DNA of 10,730 bases from Clostridiales bacterium (GTDB lineage Bacteria > Bacillota > Clostridia > Oscillospirales > Acutalibacteraceae). Below, piece after piece: positions 1 through 5,763 of the stretch; positions within the stretch are counted from its first letter, which is position 1; every line of letters starts with the position of its first letter. Location: positions 20,365 to 31,094 of the forward strand of contig DXXH01000024.1 in the NCBI GenBank assembly GCA_019416395.1, read 5' to 3'. The notes under the pieces are model-generated. The model searched no databases. It had not been told where the DNA came from and saw nothing but the letters and a program-made list of their open reading frames with translations. The translations under genes and the position numbers were made by a program.

Positions 1-113
1 GTTTCAATGGTGTTTAAAAAGCACTGTTTGGCCAGAGGCGCCAAATCCGGATACTTTTTGGCGGCTTTTGCTTCCAGCTCTTCGGCTTTTTGCAGTAAAA
101 TTTTAGGGATCAT
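1..113 (-). CDS. N-terminal fragment, probable GH125 exo-alpha-mannosidase (cut by window edge)
   Basis: Only the first 37 codons lie in the window; the gene continues past base 1. The start ATG at 113-111 is preceded by a strong ribosome binding site (GGAGAGGAG, complement of 122-130) with 8 bases of spacing. The peptide opens with a charged amphipathic helix (K-A-E-E-L-E-A-K-A-A-K-K) and then reads L-A-x-x-C-F-L-N-T-I-E-T. From memory, this resembles the N-terminal C-[FY]-x-N-T-[LI]-[DE]-T-T motif of glycoside hydrolase family 125 (DUF1237, metal-independent alpha-1,6-mannosidase), which would trim alpha-mannosides. Only about eight residues support that assignment, so the function is tentative; the coding call rests on the start site, the open frame and the promoter. 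It has its own promoter and lies behind the MerR gene's terminator, so it is probably transcribed separately from merR. Confidence 0.55.
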   Translation of the reverse strand, partial: MIPKILLQKAEELEAKAAKKYPDLAPLAKQCFLNTIE

Positions 114-163
114 AGTGGATACTCCTCTCCAAATTAGTTTCCCACATGGGATTCGCTACTCTC

Positions 164-172
164 ATTGTAGCA
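164..172 (-). promoter_or_regulatory. Extended -10 promoter for the gene at 1-113
   Basis: On the minus strand the bases read TGC-TACAAT, an extended -10 element, about 50 bases upstream of the start codon at 113. No good -35 is visible; the upstream bases lie in the terminator hairpin of the preceding gene. This is typical of promoters that rely on the TGN extension. A short dyad, TCCCA-CA-TGGGA (140-151), lies between the -10 and the ribosome binding site and could be an operator, but that is speculation. Confidence 0.45.
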
Positions 173-175
173 TAC

Positions 176-214
176 AAAGAAGGAAGGGAACAAGGGGGAT
201 TGTTCTCTTCCTTC
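176..214 (-). terminator. Intrinsic terminator-like hairpin after the MerR gene
   Basis: The arms at 179-193 and 200-214 are 15 bases long and complementary except for one position, with a 6-base loop (194-199). On the minus strand the hairpin is followed by only TTT and then GTATG, so the U-tract is short. It starts 38 bases after the MerR stop codon. The long stem and its position between two minus-strand genes support terminator function; the weak U-tract suggests incomplete termination or RNA 3'-end stabilisation. Confidence 0.6.
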
Positions 215-251
215 GGGGGAATTTTTCCAGGGGGGCTTTTGGCGCCAGCCC

Positions 252-968
252 TTAGGATGAGGCTGTTTCCACGCAGTAGTCCTTTACGCCGCAGTGGGGA
301 CAGGTAAGCTTTCTTGTTTTTGGGGTGTGCCGGGCGAACATGGCTTCCCGGAATCCCGGTTTGAACCGGGTGCCGCAGGCGGGGCAAAGGTACTTGGTGT
401 TCCGATAATAGTACCGGACCAAGAGCACGCAGATCAGGATCGCCAGAGCCAGACACACCACAAAGGGCTGCCAAATCCCCTTGACGATCCAAAGGACAAT
501 CCCCGCGATCTGAAGCAGGTCCGCCAGGATTCCCCAAGCCAGCATAGCGCCGTGGATTTTCCGCAGTTTCCGTTTGTTCTTCATAAGCTGTTCCATGTCG
601 GAAATGGAATTGACCGGGATTTTTTCAGCGCTTTTCAGATTTTCTTCCAGAGCCCGGATAGCTTTCAATTGGAGCTGCCGTTCCCGGATATCCTGCTCCA
701 GCGCAGTGGCTTGCTGTTCCAAAAGAATCCCCAGTACCTTGTCGGCGTTCTGGCTCTCCAAGATCCCCTTGATGGAATCCAGGGTCAGACCCATGGCTTT
801 CCAAAGGCAGATGCGTTGGAGTTTCCCCAGATCTTCCTGGGTGTAGAGTCGCCTTCCTCCTTCGCTGAGCTGAGAGGGGGGAAGAAGCCCTTTTCCGTCG
901 TAGAATTGAACCGTGCGCACGGAGACTCCTGCCAGTTTGGCCATTTCCCCGGTAGTGTAAAGTGACAC
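252..968 (-). CDS. MerR-family regulator with two membrane segments and a C-terminal zinc ribbon
   Basis: The 238-residue protein opens with a MerR winged-helix domain: residues 4-29 carry the typical Y-T-T-G-E-M-A-K-L-A-G-V-S-V-R-T helix-turn-helix and F-Y-D-G-K-G-L-L, followed by G-G-R-R-L-Y (37-42) and a second helix pair to about residue 75. A helical, probably coiled-coil stretch (about 80-116) acts as dimerisation segment in this family. Two hydrophobic segments follow (about 141-162 and 166-184), then a four-cysteine zinc ribbon (C-P-A-C at 195-198 and C-P-H-C at 223-226). The effector is unknown; the ribbon and membrane anchor suggest sensing near the membrane. I chose the GTG at 968 because AAGGAGGTG (975-983) lies 6 bases upstream; the longer ATG start at 992 would put that ribosome binding site inside the gene. 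MerR family membership is secure; targets cannot be read from the sequence. Confidence 0.9.
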   Translation of the reverse strand: MSLYTTGEMAKLAGVSVRTVQFYDGKGLLPPSQLSEGGRRLYTQEDLGKLQRICLWKAMGLTLDSIKGILESQNADKVLGILLEQQATALEQDIRERQLQLKAIRALEENLKSAEKIPVNSISDMEQLMKNKRKLRKIHGAMLAWGILADLLQIAGIVLWIVKGIWQPFVVCLALAILICVLLVRYYYRNTKYLCPACGTRFKPGFREAMFARHTPKTRKLTCPHCGVKDYCVETASS

Positions 969-974
969 AGAACT

Positions 975-983
975 CACCTCCTT
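975..983 (-). promoter_or_regulatory. Shine-Dalgarno sequence that sets the GTG start of the MerR gene
   Basis: The minus strand reads AAGGAGGTG, a near-full anti-16S match, 6 bases before the GTG at 968-966. It argues against the in-frame ATG at 992, which has no comparable site upstream. Confidence 0.8.
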
Positions 984-1001
984 GCCCCCCATCGTAGCGC
1001 A

Positions 1002-1029
1002 TGACGCAAGGTCACAAGCAATAGGTCAC
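1002..1029. promoter_or_regulatory. Possible operator motifs upstream of the MerR gene
   Basis: Two things are visible between the candidate promoter and the ribosome binding site. One is an interrupted palindrome TGAC-GCAAG-GTCA (1002-1014). The other is a direct repeat of GGTCAC (1010-1015 and 1024-1029). MerR proteins commonly bind dyads at their own promoters, so autoregulation is plausible. A weak alternative promoter also exists here: TTGCTT, 19 bases, TACGAT on the minus strand, and a 19-base spacer is characteristic of MerR-controlled promoters. The dyad is not centred in that spacer, so the case is weak. Confidence 0.25.
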
Positions 1030-1047
1030 CCAGCGTAATAAAAGTTT

Positions 1048-1076
1048 TTTATAAGAAAAATTTTGAATGATACCAA
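1048..1076 (-). promoter_or_regulatory. Candidate sigma-A promoter for the MerR gene
   Basis: On the minus strand TTGGTA (1071-1076) and TATAAA (1048-1053) are separated by exactly 17 bases. The region is AT-rich against a GC-rich background and lies about 80 bases upstream of the GTG start. The -35 overlaps the U-tract of the terminator of the upstream Fe-S operon, a compact arrangement that would make the MerR gene independently transcribed. Confidence 0.45.
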
Positions 1077-1104
1077 AAAAGGCTGCCGCATACCAGCGGC
1101 AGCC
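1075..1104 (-). terminator. Intrinsic terminator of the nifS-nifU operon
   Basis: A perfect 9-base-pair GC-rich stem (GGCTGCCGC 1081-1089 with GCGGCAGCC 1096-1104) has a 6-base loop and is followed on the minus strand by six T residues (1075-1080). It starts 9 bases after the NifU stop codon. A TTTTT run on the other side (1109-1112 and preceding T residues) might let it act in both directions, but no plus-strand gene needs it. Confidence 0.93.
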
Positions 1105-1113
1105 CGGTTTTTG

Positions 1114-1539
1114 TCAAACGTGGCAAGCTTCGCAATCGCCAATTTCGCCCACAATGGGGGTGGGGTCAATTCCCTGGCGTTTGTAATAATCGGCCACAGC
1201 GGATTTGATGGCCTGCTCCGCCAACACAGAACAGTGTACCTTTACCGGCGGCAGCCCGTCCAAAGCTTCCATAACCGCTTTGTTGGTCAGAGTCAAAGCC
1301 TGATCGATGGTTTTTCCCTTGATCATTTCCGTAGCCATGCTGCTGGTGGCAATGGCGGCCCCGCAGCCGAAGGTCATAAAGGAAACGTCGGTGATCACGT
1401 TATTTTCCACCTTGATATACATTCTCATAATGTCGCCGCACTTGGGGTTTCCCACTTCTCCCATGCCGCTGAAGTCCTTCATTTCCCCAACGTTCCGGGG
1501 ATTGGCGAAATGATCCATTACTTTTGCGCTGTATGCCAT
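1114..1539 (-). CDS. nifU: NifU/IscU-like Fe-S cluster assembly scaffold protein
   Basis: This 141-residue protein is the scaffold on which the partner cysteine desulfurase builds [2Fe-2S]/[4Fe-4S] clusters before transfer to apoproteins in the cytoplasm. The IscU ligands are all present: Cys34 in N-P-K-C-G-D with Asp36, Cys59 in F-G-C-G-A-A, and His102-Cys103 in K-V-H-C-S-V-L-A-E. It is full length for the IscU-type domain and lacks the Nfu domain of classical NifU. The tail ends D-C-E-A-C-H-V, giving a further Cys136-x-x-Cys139 pair, as I recall for the clostridial 'NifU' subtype that pairs with clostridial NifS. It follows the desulfurase gene by 116 bases on the same strand and ends at a strong terminator, so the two are co-transcribed. 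A purine-rich AAGGAAAGGA lies somewhat far (about 10 bases) from the ATG. The symbol iscU would be equally reasonable. Confidence 0.95.
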   Translation of the reverse strand: MAYSAKVMDHFANPRNVGEMKDFSGMGEVGNPKCGDIMRMYIKVENNVITDVSFMTFGCGAAIATSSMATEMIKGKTIDQALTLTNKAVMEALDGLPPVKVHCSVLAEQAIKSAVADYYKRQGIDPTPIVGEIGDCEACHV

Positions 1540-1633
1540 AAAAAGTCAATCCTTTCCTTTTGATAATAATTTATAGAAAACAGTCATGCTTGTTCCGCCG
1601 GCACAGGAGAGATACCGGGGGTTCAAACTGGTG

Positions 1634-1655
1634 CGAAGCCAGTTCAGTGGCTTCG
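1634..1655 (-). repeat. Stem-loop immediately after the cysteine desulfurase stop codon
   Basis: A perfect 8-base-pair inverted repeat (1634-1641 with 1648-1655, 6-base loop) begins right at the base after the TAA of the nifS gene. It is not followed by a T-run, so it is unlikely to terminate. It may be an intercistronic processing or mRNA-stability element between nifS and nifU. Confidence 0.5.
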
Positions 1656-2855
1656 TTACATATATTTGTCGTAATTCACCTTGCCGCTCTGGATTGCGTC
1701 CCACAAGGGAGACATGGAGCGTAGACGCTCAATGATGGGGGGCAGGGTTTCCAAAATGTAATCTACGTCTTCCATGGTGTTGTAATCCCCAAAGGACAGC
1801 CGCAGGGAGCCGTGGGCAACCTCATGGGGAAGGCCGATGGCCAACAGCACGTGGCTGGGGTCCAGGGACCCGCTGGTGCAAGCGGAACCGGAAGAAGCGC
1901 TGATGCCCTTCAGGTCCAGCATGAGCAGAAGAGACTCACCTTCCACACCCTGGAAGCAAAAGCTCACGTTGCCGGGCAGACGGTGGACACGGTCGCCGTT
2001 TAAACGGCAGCGGTCGATTTTCAGAAGCCCGTCAATGAGCTTGTCCCGCATGGCGGAAAGCCGTTCAGCCCGCTGGTCGATGGTGGAGCAGGCGGATTTC
2101 ATGGCTGTGGCCAAGCCTACAATGGAAGCCACATTTTCCGTGCCGCCCCGGTGACCCCGCTCCTGGGCGCCGCCGTCCATAAAGTTTTGAATGGTCACCC
2201 CGGTGCGGATATACAGGGCGCCCACGCCTTTGGGAGCGTGGAGCTTGTGACCGCTCAGGGACAGCATATCGATGTTCTGTTCCTTTACGTCAATGGCCAC
2301 ATTTCCCACGGCCTGCACCGCGTCGGTGTGGAACAGCACCCCGTGCTTTTTGCAGATGGCGCCGATTTCCGGAATGGGCTGAATGGTACCGATTTCGTTG
2401 TTGGCATACATAATAGTGACCAGGCCGGTGTTTTCGGTGATGGCCGCTTCCAGCTCCTCAGGGCGGACAATGCCGTTTTCATGCACGTCCAAATAGGTGA
2501 AGGTAAACCCTTCCTTTTCCAGAGCCTGGCAGGTGTGGAGCACTGCATGATGCTCAAAAGCGGAAGTGATAATGTGGGTTTTGCCCTTCGTTTTCATAGC
2601 GTGGGCAGCGCCCTTGATAGCCCAGTTGTCACTTTCAGTGCCGCAGCTGGTGAAGTAGATTTCCCGGGGCTGAGCACCCAGGCACTCCGCCACTGTGGCC
2701 CGAGCCTCTTCCAAAGGCTTCTTGGCTTCCTGGCCCAAAGCATATAAGCTGGAAGGGTTGCCGTATACTTCTTTATAATAGGGGAGCATGGCTTCCAGCA
2801 CTTCCGGGGAAACGGCAGTGGTGGCAGCGTTGTCCGCGTAAACCTTTCTGTTCAT
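1656..2855 (-). CDS. nifS: Cysteine desulfurase, NifS/IscS type
   Basis: This 399-residue class V aminotransferase-fold PLP enzyme converts L-cysteine to L-alanine and passes persulfide sulfur to the scaffold NifU for Fe-S cluster assembly. Landmarks are all present: N-A-A-T-T near the N-terminus (9-13), the His pair E-H-H at 101-103, the N-N-E-I-G motif (152-156), Asp178 in T-D-A-V-Q that contacts the PLP ring nitrogen, the Schiff-base lysine Lys204 in S-G-H-K-L-H-A-P-K-G, R-G-G-T-E-N (236-241), and catalytic Cys326 in S-S-G-S-A-C-T-S-G-S. Length is as expected for the family. The ATG at 2855 is preceded by AGAAAGGA with 9 bases of spacing. It is the first gene of the nifS-nifU operon. In many clostridia an Rrf2/IscR repressor gene sits just upstream; none is present here. 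Confidence 0.97.
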   Translation of the reverse strand: MNRKVYADNAATTAVSPEVLEAMLPYYKEVYGNPSSLYALGQEAKKPLEEARATVAECLGAQPREIYFTSCGTESDNWAIKGAAHAMKTKGKTHIITSAFEHHAVLHTCQALEKEGFTFTYLDVHENGIVRPEELEAAITENTGLVTIMYANNEIGTIQPIPEIGAICKKHGVLFHTDAVQAVGNVAIDVKEQNIDMLSLSGHKLHAPKGVGALYIRTGVTIQNFMDGGAQERGHRGGTENVASIVGLATAMKSACSTIDQRAERLSAMRDKLIDGLLKIDRCRLNGDRVHRLPGNVSFCFQGVEGESLLLMLDLKGISASSGSACTSGSLDPSHVLLAIGLPHEVAHGSLRLSFGDYNTMEDVDYILETLPPIIERLRSMSPLWDAIQSGKVNYDKYM

Positions 2856-2931
2856 GAAACATCGTCCTTTCTATGGATAAATGGGAAGGGTATGGCGTCC
2901 TTTCCCCACAGTGTTTGTCTGCTGTGAGTTA

Positions 2932-2960
2932 AATATACACCATTTTAGTATACATTTCAA
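2932..2960 (-). promoter_or_regulatory. Promoter of the nifS-nifU operon with an overlapping dyad
   Basis: On the minus strand TTGAAA (2955-2960) and TATATT (2932-2937) are spaced by 17 bases, placing the start of transcription about 70 bases upstream of the nifS start codon. Centred on 2944, the region 2931-2957 is an imperfect palindrome in which 9 of 13 base pairs match (A-A-A-T-x-T-A-x-A-C-x-A-x in each arm). A smaller exact dyad TATAC/GTATA (2934-2938 and 2948-2952) overlaps it. An operator lying across the promoter spacer would fit repression by an Rrf2/IscR-type regulator, but that link is an inference. Confidence 0.6.
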
Positions 2961-3122
2961 TACCCAGGGCCATATTTTCAAAAAAATTTTCCAGAGGTCC
3001 CTTTCAGTACCCCGGTGGAAGCCTGGCGGAAACGTGTTTTTCAGTCTTTCCCAACCAGCTGGAATAAAGACGGGGGACCAGGCCAAAACTAGGAATATCT
3101 GGAAAGCCTAACCCCTTCCGGC
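2961..3122. other. Intergenic stretch between the divergent nifS and rnj promoters, no gene seen
   Basis: I find no open frame with a credible start, no terminator and no recognisable RNA here. The only items are an A/T-rich patch at 2971-2990 just upstream of the nifS promoter, which could act as an UP element for it, and an 11-base sequence, CGGTGGAAGCC (3013-3023), that recurs at 3321-3331 in the RNase J leader and may be chance. Confidence 0.4.
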
Positions 3123-3151
3123 TTGACAGGGCAGAGGCAAAACGGTACAAT
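3123..3151 (+). promoter_or_regulatory. Consensus sigma-A promoter of the rnj operon
   Basis: A perfect -35 TTGACA (3123-3128) and a near-perfect -10 TACAAT (3146-3151) are separated by the ideal 17 bases. Transcription should start near 3158. It is the best promoter in the window and the only good one I can see for the five plus-strand genes. Confidence 0.85.
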
Positions 3152-3157
3152 ATCTAT

Positions 3158-3590
3158 ATGATCCGGGGGAGAGGTTCCCCGGTATGTGGGTCCCCGTAGG
3201 GAGAGAACGCATAGGTCCCCTGGGGAAAATCGCCGTGGGTGCGTCACGGCTTGAGCTGATTGCGTGTCCCCATTGGAATTGGAAAAAGTGTGCGGGACAG
3301 CATTTCTTATGACATCGCTGCGGTGGAAGCCGCGTGAATTTTGATAGAACGGAAAAAGGGGCCGGTAGAAACGGAAACAGGAACGCCAGCGGAATCAGGC
3401 GTTTAAAAGGAGCGGTAGTGCTCCAGCGGCCCGGGAATCAGGAGCAGAAAGGTCAGCGCCGGAATTTTTCCGACGCTTGCGCTGCCGATTGCCTTTCTGG
3501 CCCAAATACCGCTAAAATGCGGGGTTCTCAGGAGCTTGTTGGCCTCTTTCACGAAAACAAAACGTGATGTAACTAGCGACCACTTCGCGT
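3158..3590 (+). promoter_or_regulatory. Long structured 5' leader of RNase J, possible cis-regulatory or stand-alone RNA
   Basis: Between the predicted start of transcription and the ribosome binding site of RNase J there are about 430 bases without a credible gene. Hand-drawn stems include 3163-3170 with 3175-3182 (8 pairs including one G-U, loop GAGG); 3191-3195 with 3222-3226 continued by 3198-3201 with 3218-3221 (9 pairs, 2-base bulge); 3232-3237 with 3245-3250 (perfect 6); 3265-3270 with 3294-3299, extended by 3261-3263 with 3300-3302; and 3320-3324 with 3329-3333 closed by a GGAA (GNRA) tetraloop. Further down are 3409-3413 with 3420-3424, 3455-3464 with 3468-3477 (9 pairs, one mismatch), 3549-3553 with 3563-3567, and 3576-3579 with 3585-3588 just before the ribosome binding site. 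No intrinsic terminator with a U-run is visible, so it most likely reads through into the RNase J gene. I do not recognise it as a known riboswitch class. RNase J controlling its own mRNA through this leader is a hypothesis only. Confidence 0.5.
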
Positions 3591-3597
3591 AAGGAGG
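3591..3597 (+). promoter_or_regulatory. Shine-Dalgarno sequence fixing the GTG start of RNase J
   Basis: AAGGAGG lies 8 bases before the GTG at 3606. It shows that the long basic N-terminal extension of this RNase J is translated, rather than being an artefact of choosing too early a start. Confidence 0.9.
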
Positions 3598-3605
3598 AAC
3601 AATAC

Positions 3606-5717
3606 GTGGCAGAAAAAGAAAAGAAGAATACAAGAACACGCCGTATCCCATCTGGGGAAAGCATAGGGCGCCAGCAGGACCAGGTCCTGAGCGGCGCCAC
3701 CGACGCCCCAAAGATCGGGAAAATCGCCGGGCCGAAGAAAACGTCGGAAAAGAACGGGCAGCGCTCCCGGGCCAAGGCGGAAACAAAGCAGTCTGAGACG
3801 AAAAAGACTGAGAGAAAGAAACAGGAACCGAAGAAACCCGCTTCCAAGAAAAACGGGGAAAAATCCCAGAACGCTTCCGGTGCTTCTGGAAAGAATAAGG
3901 CGGATTCCGGCCGCAAGCCGGCAAGCCGTGGTACACGGAAAAACCAAAAACCCGCCATCAGCCAGACAGCGGCTCAGGTAGAGGCCCTCAAGGCCCAGCA
4001 GGAATCCCAGGAGAAGCGGGCGTCCCGAAAAGGCAGGGGCAGGTCCCGGAAATCCCAGAAACCGGCCATCAAGGTGTATTTCCTGGGTGGGTTGAACGAG
4101 ATCGGGAAAAACTTTACCTTGTATGAATGCCAGAATGACATGATTATCGTGGATTGCGGCCTTTCCTTCCCCGATGACGACATGCCCGGCGTGGACAGCG
4201 TGATTCCCGATTTCACCTTTGTGGAAAAGAACCGGGATAAGATCCGTGGTGTGGTGATTACCCATGGCCATGAGGACCATATCGGCGCGGTCCCCTATCT
4301 ATTGAAAAAGCTAAATGTCCCTGTTTATGGCACAGCGCTTACCATTGGTTTGATCGAAGGCAAGCTGAAGGAGCACAATCTCAGCAGCTCCGCCAAGCTG
4401 CAAGTGACTCCGGCGGGCTCCCATATTCAGCTGGGCTGCATGGACGTGGAACTGATCCATGTGAACCATTCCATTGCTGACGCGGTGGCTTTGGCCATTC
4501 ACAGCCCGGCAGGTGTGGTGGTCCACACAGGCGACTTTAAGATTGATATGACTCCTGCGGAAGGCAGCATGATCGATCTTGCCCGGTTTGCGGAATTGGG
4601 CAAAGAAGGGGTATTGGCGTTGCTGGCGGATTCCACCAACGCAGAGCGTCCCGGATTTACCCAGACGGAACAGACGGTGAACAATTCCCTGGATTCCCTG
4701 TTTATGAGGGCGGAAGGCAAGCGGATTATTGTGGCCACCTTTGCGTCTTCCATCAGCCGTGTGCAGATGATTATCAACTGCGCGGTGAAATACGGGCGGA
4801 AGGTAGCCCTTTCCGGCCGGAGTATGGTGAATGTGATGGGGATCGCCAGCGAGCTGGGGTATCTGCATGTTCCCGATGGGGTGCTGGTGGATCTGAACCT
4901 GATCAACCGGTACGAGCCCGGCCAGTTGGTGCTGATCACCACCGGCAGCCAGGGAGAACCCATGTCGGCGCTGACCCGCATGGCCTTTTCCGATCACAGG
5001 CAGGTGGCCATCAACCCCAACGATTTCATCATCATCTCCGCCCGGCCCATTCCCGGCAACGAGAAAACAGTGGGGGCAGTGGTAGACGAGCTGTTGAAGC
5101 AGGATTGCACGGTGATTTACGAGAGTATGTACGAAGTGCATGTTTCGGGCCATGCCTGCCAAGAGGAATTGAAGCTGATGCAGGCTTTGACCCGGCCCAA
5201 ATACTTCATTCCCGTTCACGGGGAGCAGAAACATCTGCGCAAGCATGCGGGACTGTCCATGATGATGGGCGTGCCTCGGGAAAACATTTTTATCGGCGAC
5301 GTGGGCAATGTGTTGGAGCTCCATGAGGACCACATGAAGCAGCTGGCGGATGTGCCGGCGGGCAGCGTGCTGGTGGACGGCTTGGGCGTCGGGGACGTGG
5401 GAAGCATTGTGCTCCGGGACCGGCGGCATTTGGCGGAAGACGGCCTGATCGTAGCCGTGTGCTCCATCGACGCTTCCAGCGGCCAGGTGGTTTCCGGGCC
5501 GGATATCGTGTCCCGTGGATTTGTGTATGTGCGGGAATCGGAAGCTCTTATGGACGAAGCCCGGGATCTGGTGTATAATACGTTGGAGGAATGCGCCCGG
5601 AATCACGTGCGGGACTGGAGCAGCATGAAGCAGAGCGTCAAAGACGAGCTTTCCCGCTTCTTGTATCAGAAAACCCGCCGCAGCCCCATGATCCTTCCCA
5701 TTATCATGGAGGTGTGA
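3606..5717 (+). CDS. rnj: Ribonuclease J with a long basic N-terminal extension
   Basis: RNase J is a zinc-dependent exo/endoribonuclease of the metallo-beta-lactamase/beta-CASP group that processes and degrades mRNA and matures 16S rRNA. The protein has 703 residues. Residues 1-153 are low-complexity and very rich in Lys, Arg, Ser, Gln and Glu, probably disordered and RNA- or ribosome-binding. The catalytic core starts at about 155 (K-V-Y-F-L-G-G-L-N-E-I-G-K-N). Metal ligands are intact: H-G-H-E-D-H (220-225), His288, Asp310 in T-G-D-F-K; the beta-CASP motifs follow (S-G-R-S-M 403-407, S-G-H-A 514-517, P-V-H-G-E 536-540), with the C-terminal dimerisation region up to about residue 703. The core of about 550 residues matches family length; the extension accounts for the excess. 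It is the first gene of the plus-strand operon; the next gene begins 46 bases later. Whether it corresponds to Bacillus J1 or J2 cannot be decided here. Confidence 0.97.
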   Translation: MAEKEKKNTRTRRIPSGESIGRQQDQVLSGATDAPKIGKIAGPKKTSEKNGQRSRAKAETKQSETKKTERKKQEPKKPASKKNGEKSQNASGASGKNKADSGRKPASRGTRKNQKPAISQTAAQVEALKAQQESQEKRASRKGRGRSRKSQKPAIKVYFLGGLNEIGKNFTLYECQNDMIIVDCGLSFPDDDMPGVDSVIPDFTFVEKNRDKIRGVVITHGHEDHIGAVPYLLKKLNVPVYGTALTIGLIEGKLKEHNLSSSAKLQVTPAGSHIQLGCMDVELIHVNHSIADAVALAIHSPAGVVVHTGDFKIDMTPAEGSMIDLARFAELGKEGVLALLADSTNAERPGFTQTEQTVNNSLDSLFMRAEGKRIIVATFASSISRVQMIINCAVKYGRKVALSGRSMVNVMGIASELGYLHVPDGVLVDLNLINRYEPGQLVLITTGSQGEPMSALTRMAFSDHRQVAINPNDFIIISARPIPGNEKTVGAVVDELLKQDCTVIYESMYEVHVSGHACQEELKLMQALTRPKYFIPVHGEQKHLRKHAGLSMMMGVPRENIFIGDVGNVLELHEDHMKQLADVPAGSVLVDGLGVGDVGSIVLRDRRHLAEDGLIVAVCSIDASSGQVVSGPDIVSRGFVYVRESEALMDEARDLVYNTLEECARNHVRDWSSMKQSVKDELSRFLYQKTRRSPMILPIIMEV

Positions 5718-5763
5718 GCGGAGAAGGTCCTGTGAGTCCAGGCAGACGAGGAAGTGAAGTAAG

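Noticed and set aside
2151..2747. 198-codon open frame on the plus strand
   Set aside because: Antisense to the cysteine desulfurase gene, which has every catalytic residue.
3013..3331. 11-base repeat CGGTGGAAGCC at 3013-3023 and 3321-3331
   Set aside because: Only two copies about 300 bases apart, with unrelated flanks; most likely chance in a GC-rich region.
3318..3336. Resemblance of the leader sequence CGGTGGAAGCCGCG to the T-box motif
   Set aside because: The T-box consensus is GGGTGGNACCGCG; here an extra base and different pairing simply make a GGAA-capped hairpin. There is no terminator and no Stem I motifs, and RNase J is not a T-box target.
3158..3345. Possible 6S RNA, RNase P RNA, SRP RNA or tmRNA
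   Set aside because: The ends are not complementary as in 6S RNA, and the hallmark sequences of RNase P (GAGGAAAGTCC), SRP (GGTCAGGTCCGGAAGGAAGC) and tmRNA are absent.
3334..3567. GTG-started 77-codon frame in the RNase J leader
   Set aside because: No ribosome binding site before it, no recognisable motif, unlikely composition, and it covers predicted stem-loops. It could be a leader peptide, but nothing supports that.
4311..5606. 431-codon open frame on the minus strand
   Set aside because: Antisense shadow of RNase J, with His/Gln-rich composition, no family motif and no ribosome binding site of note.
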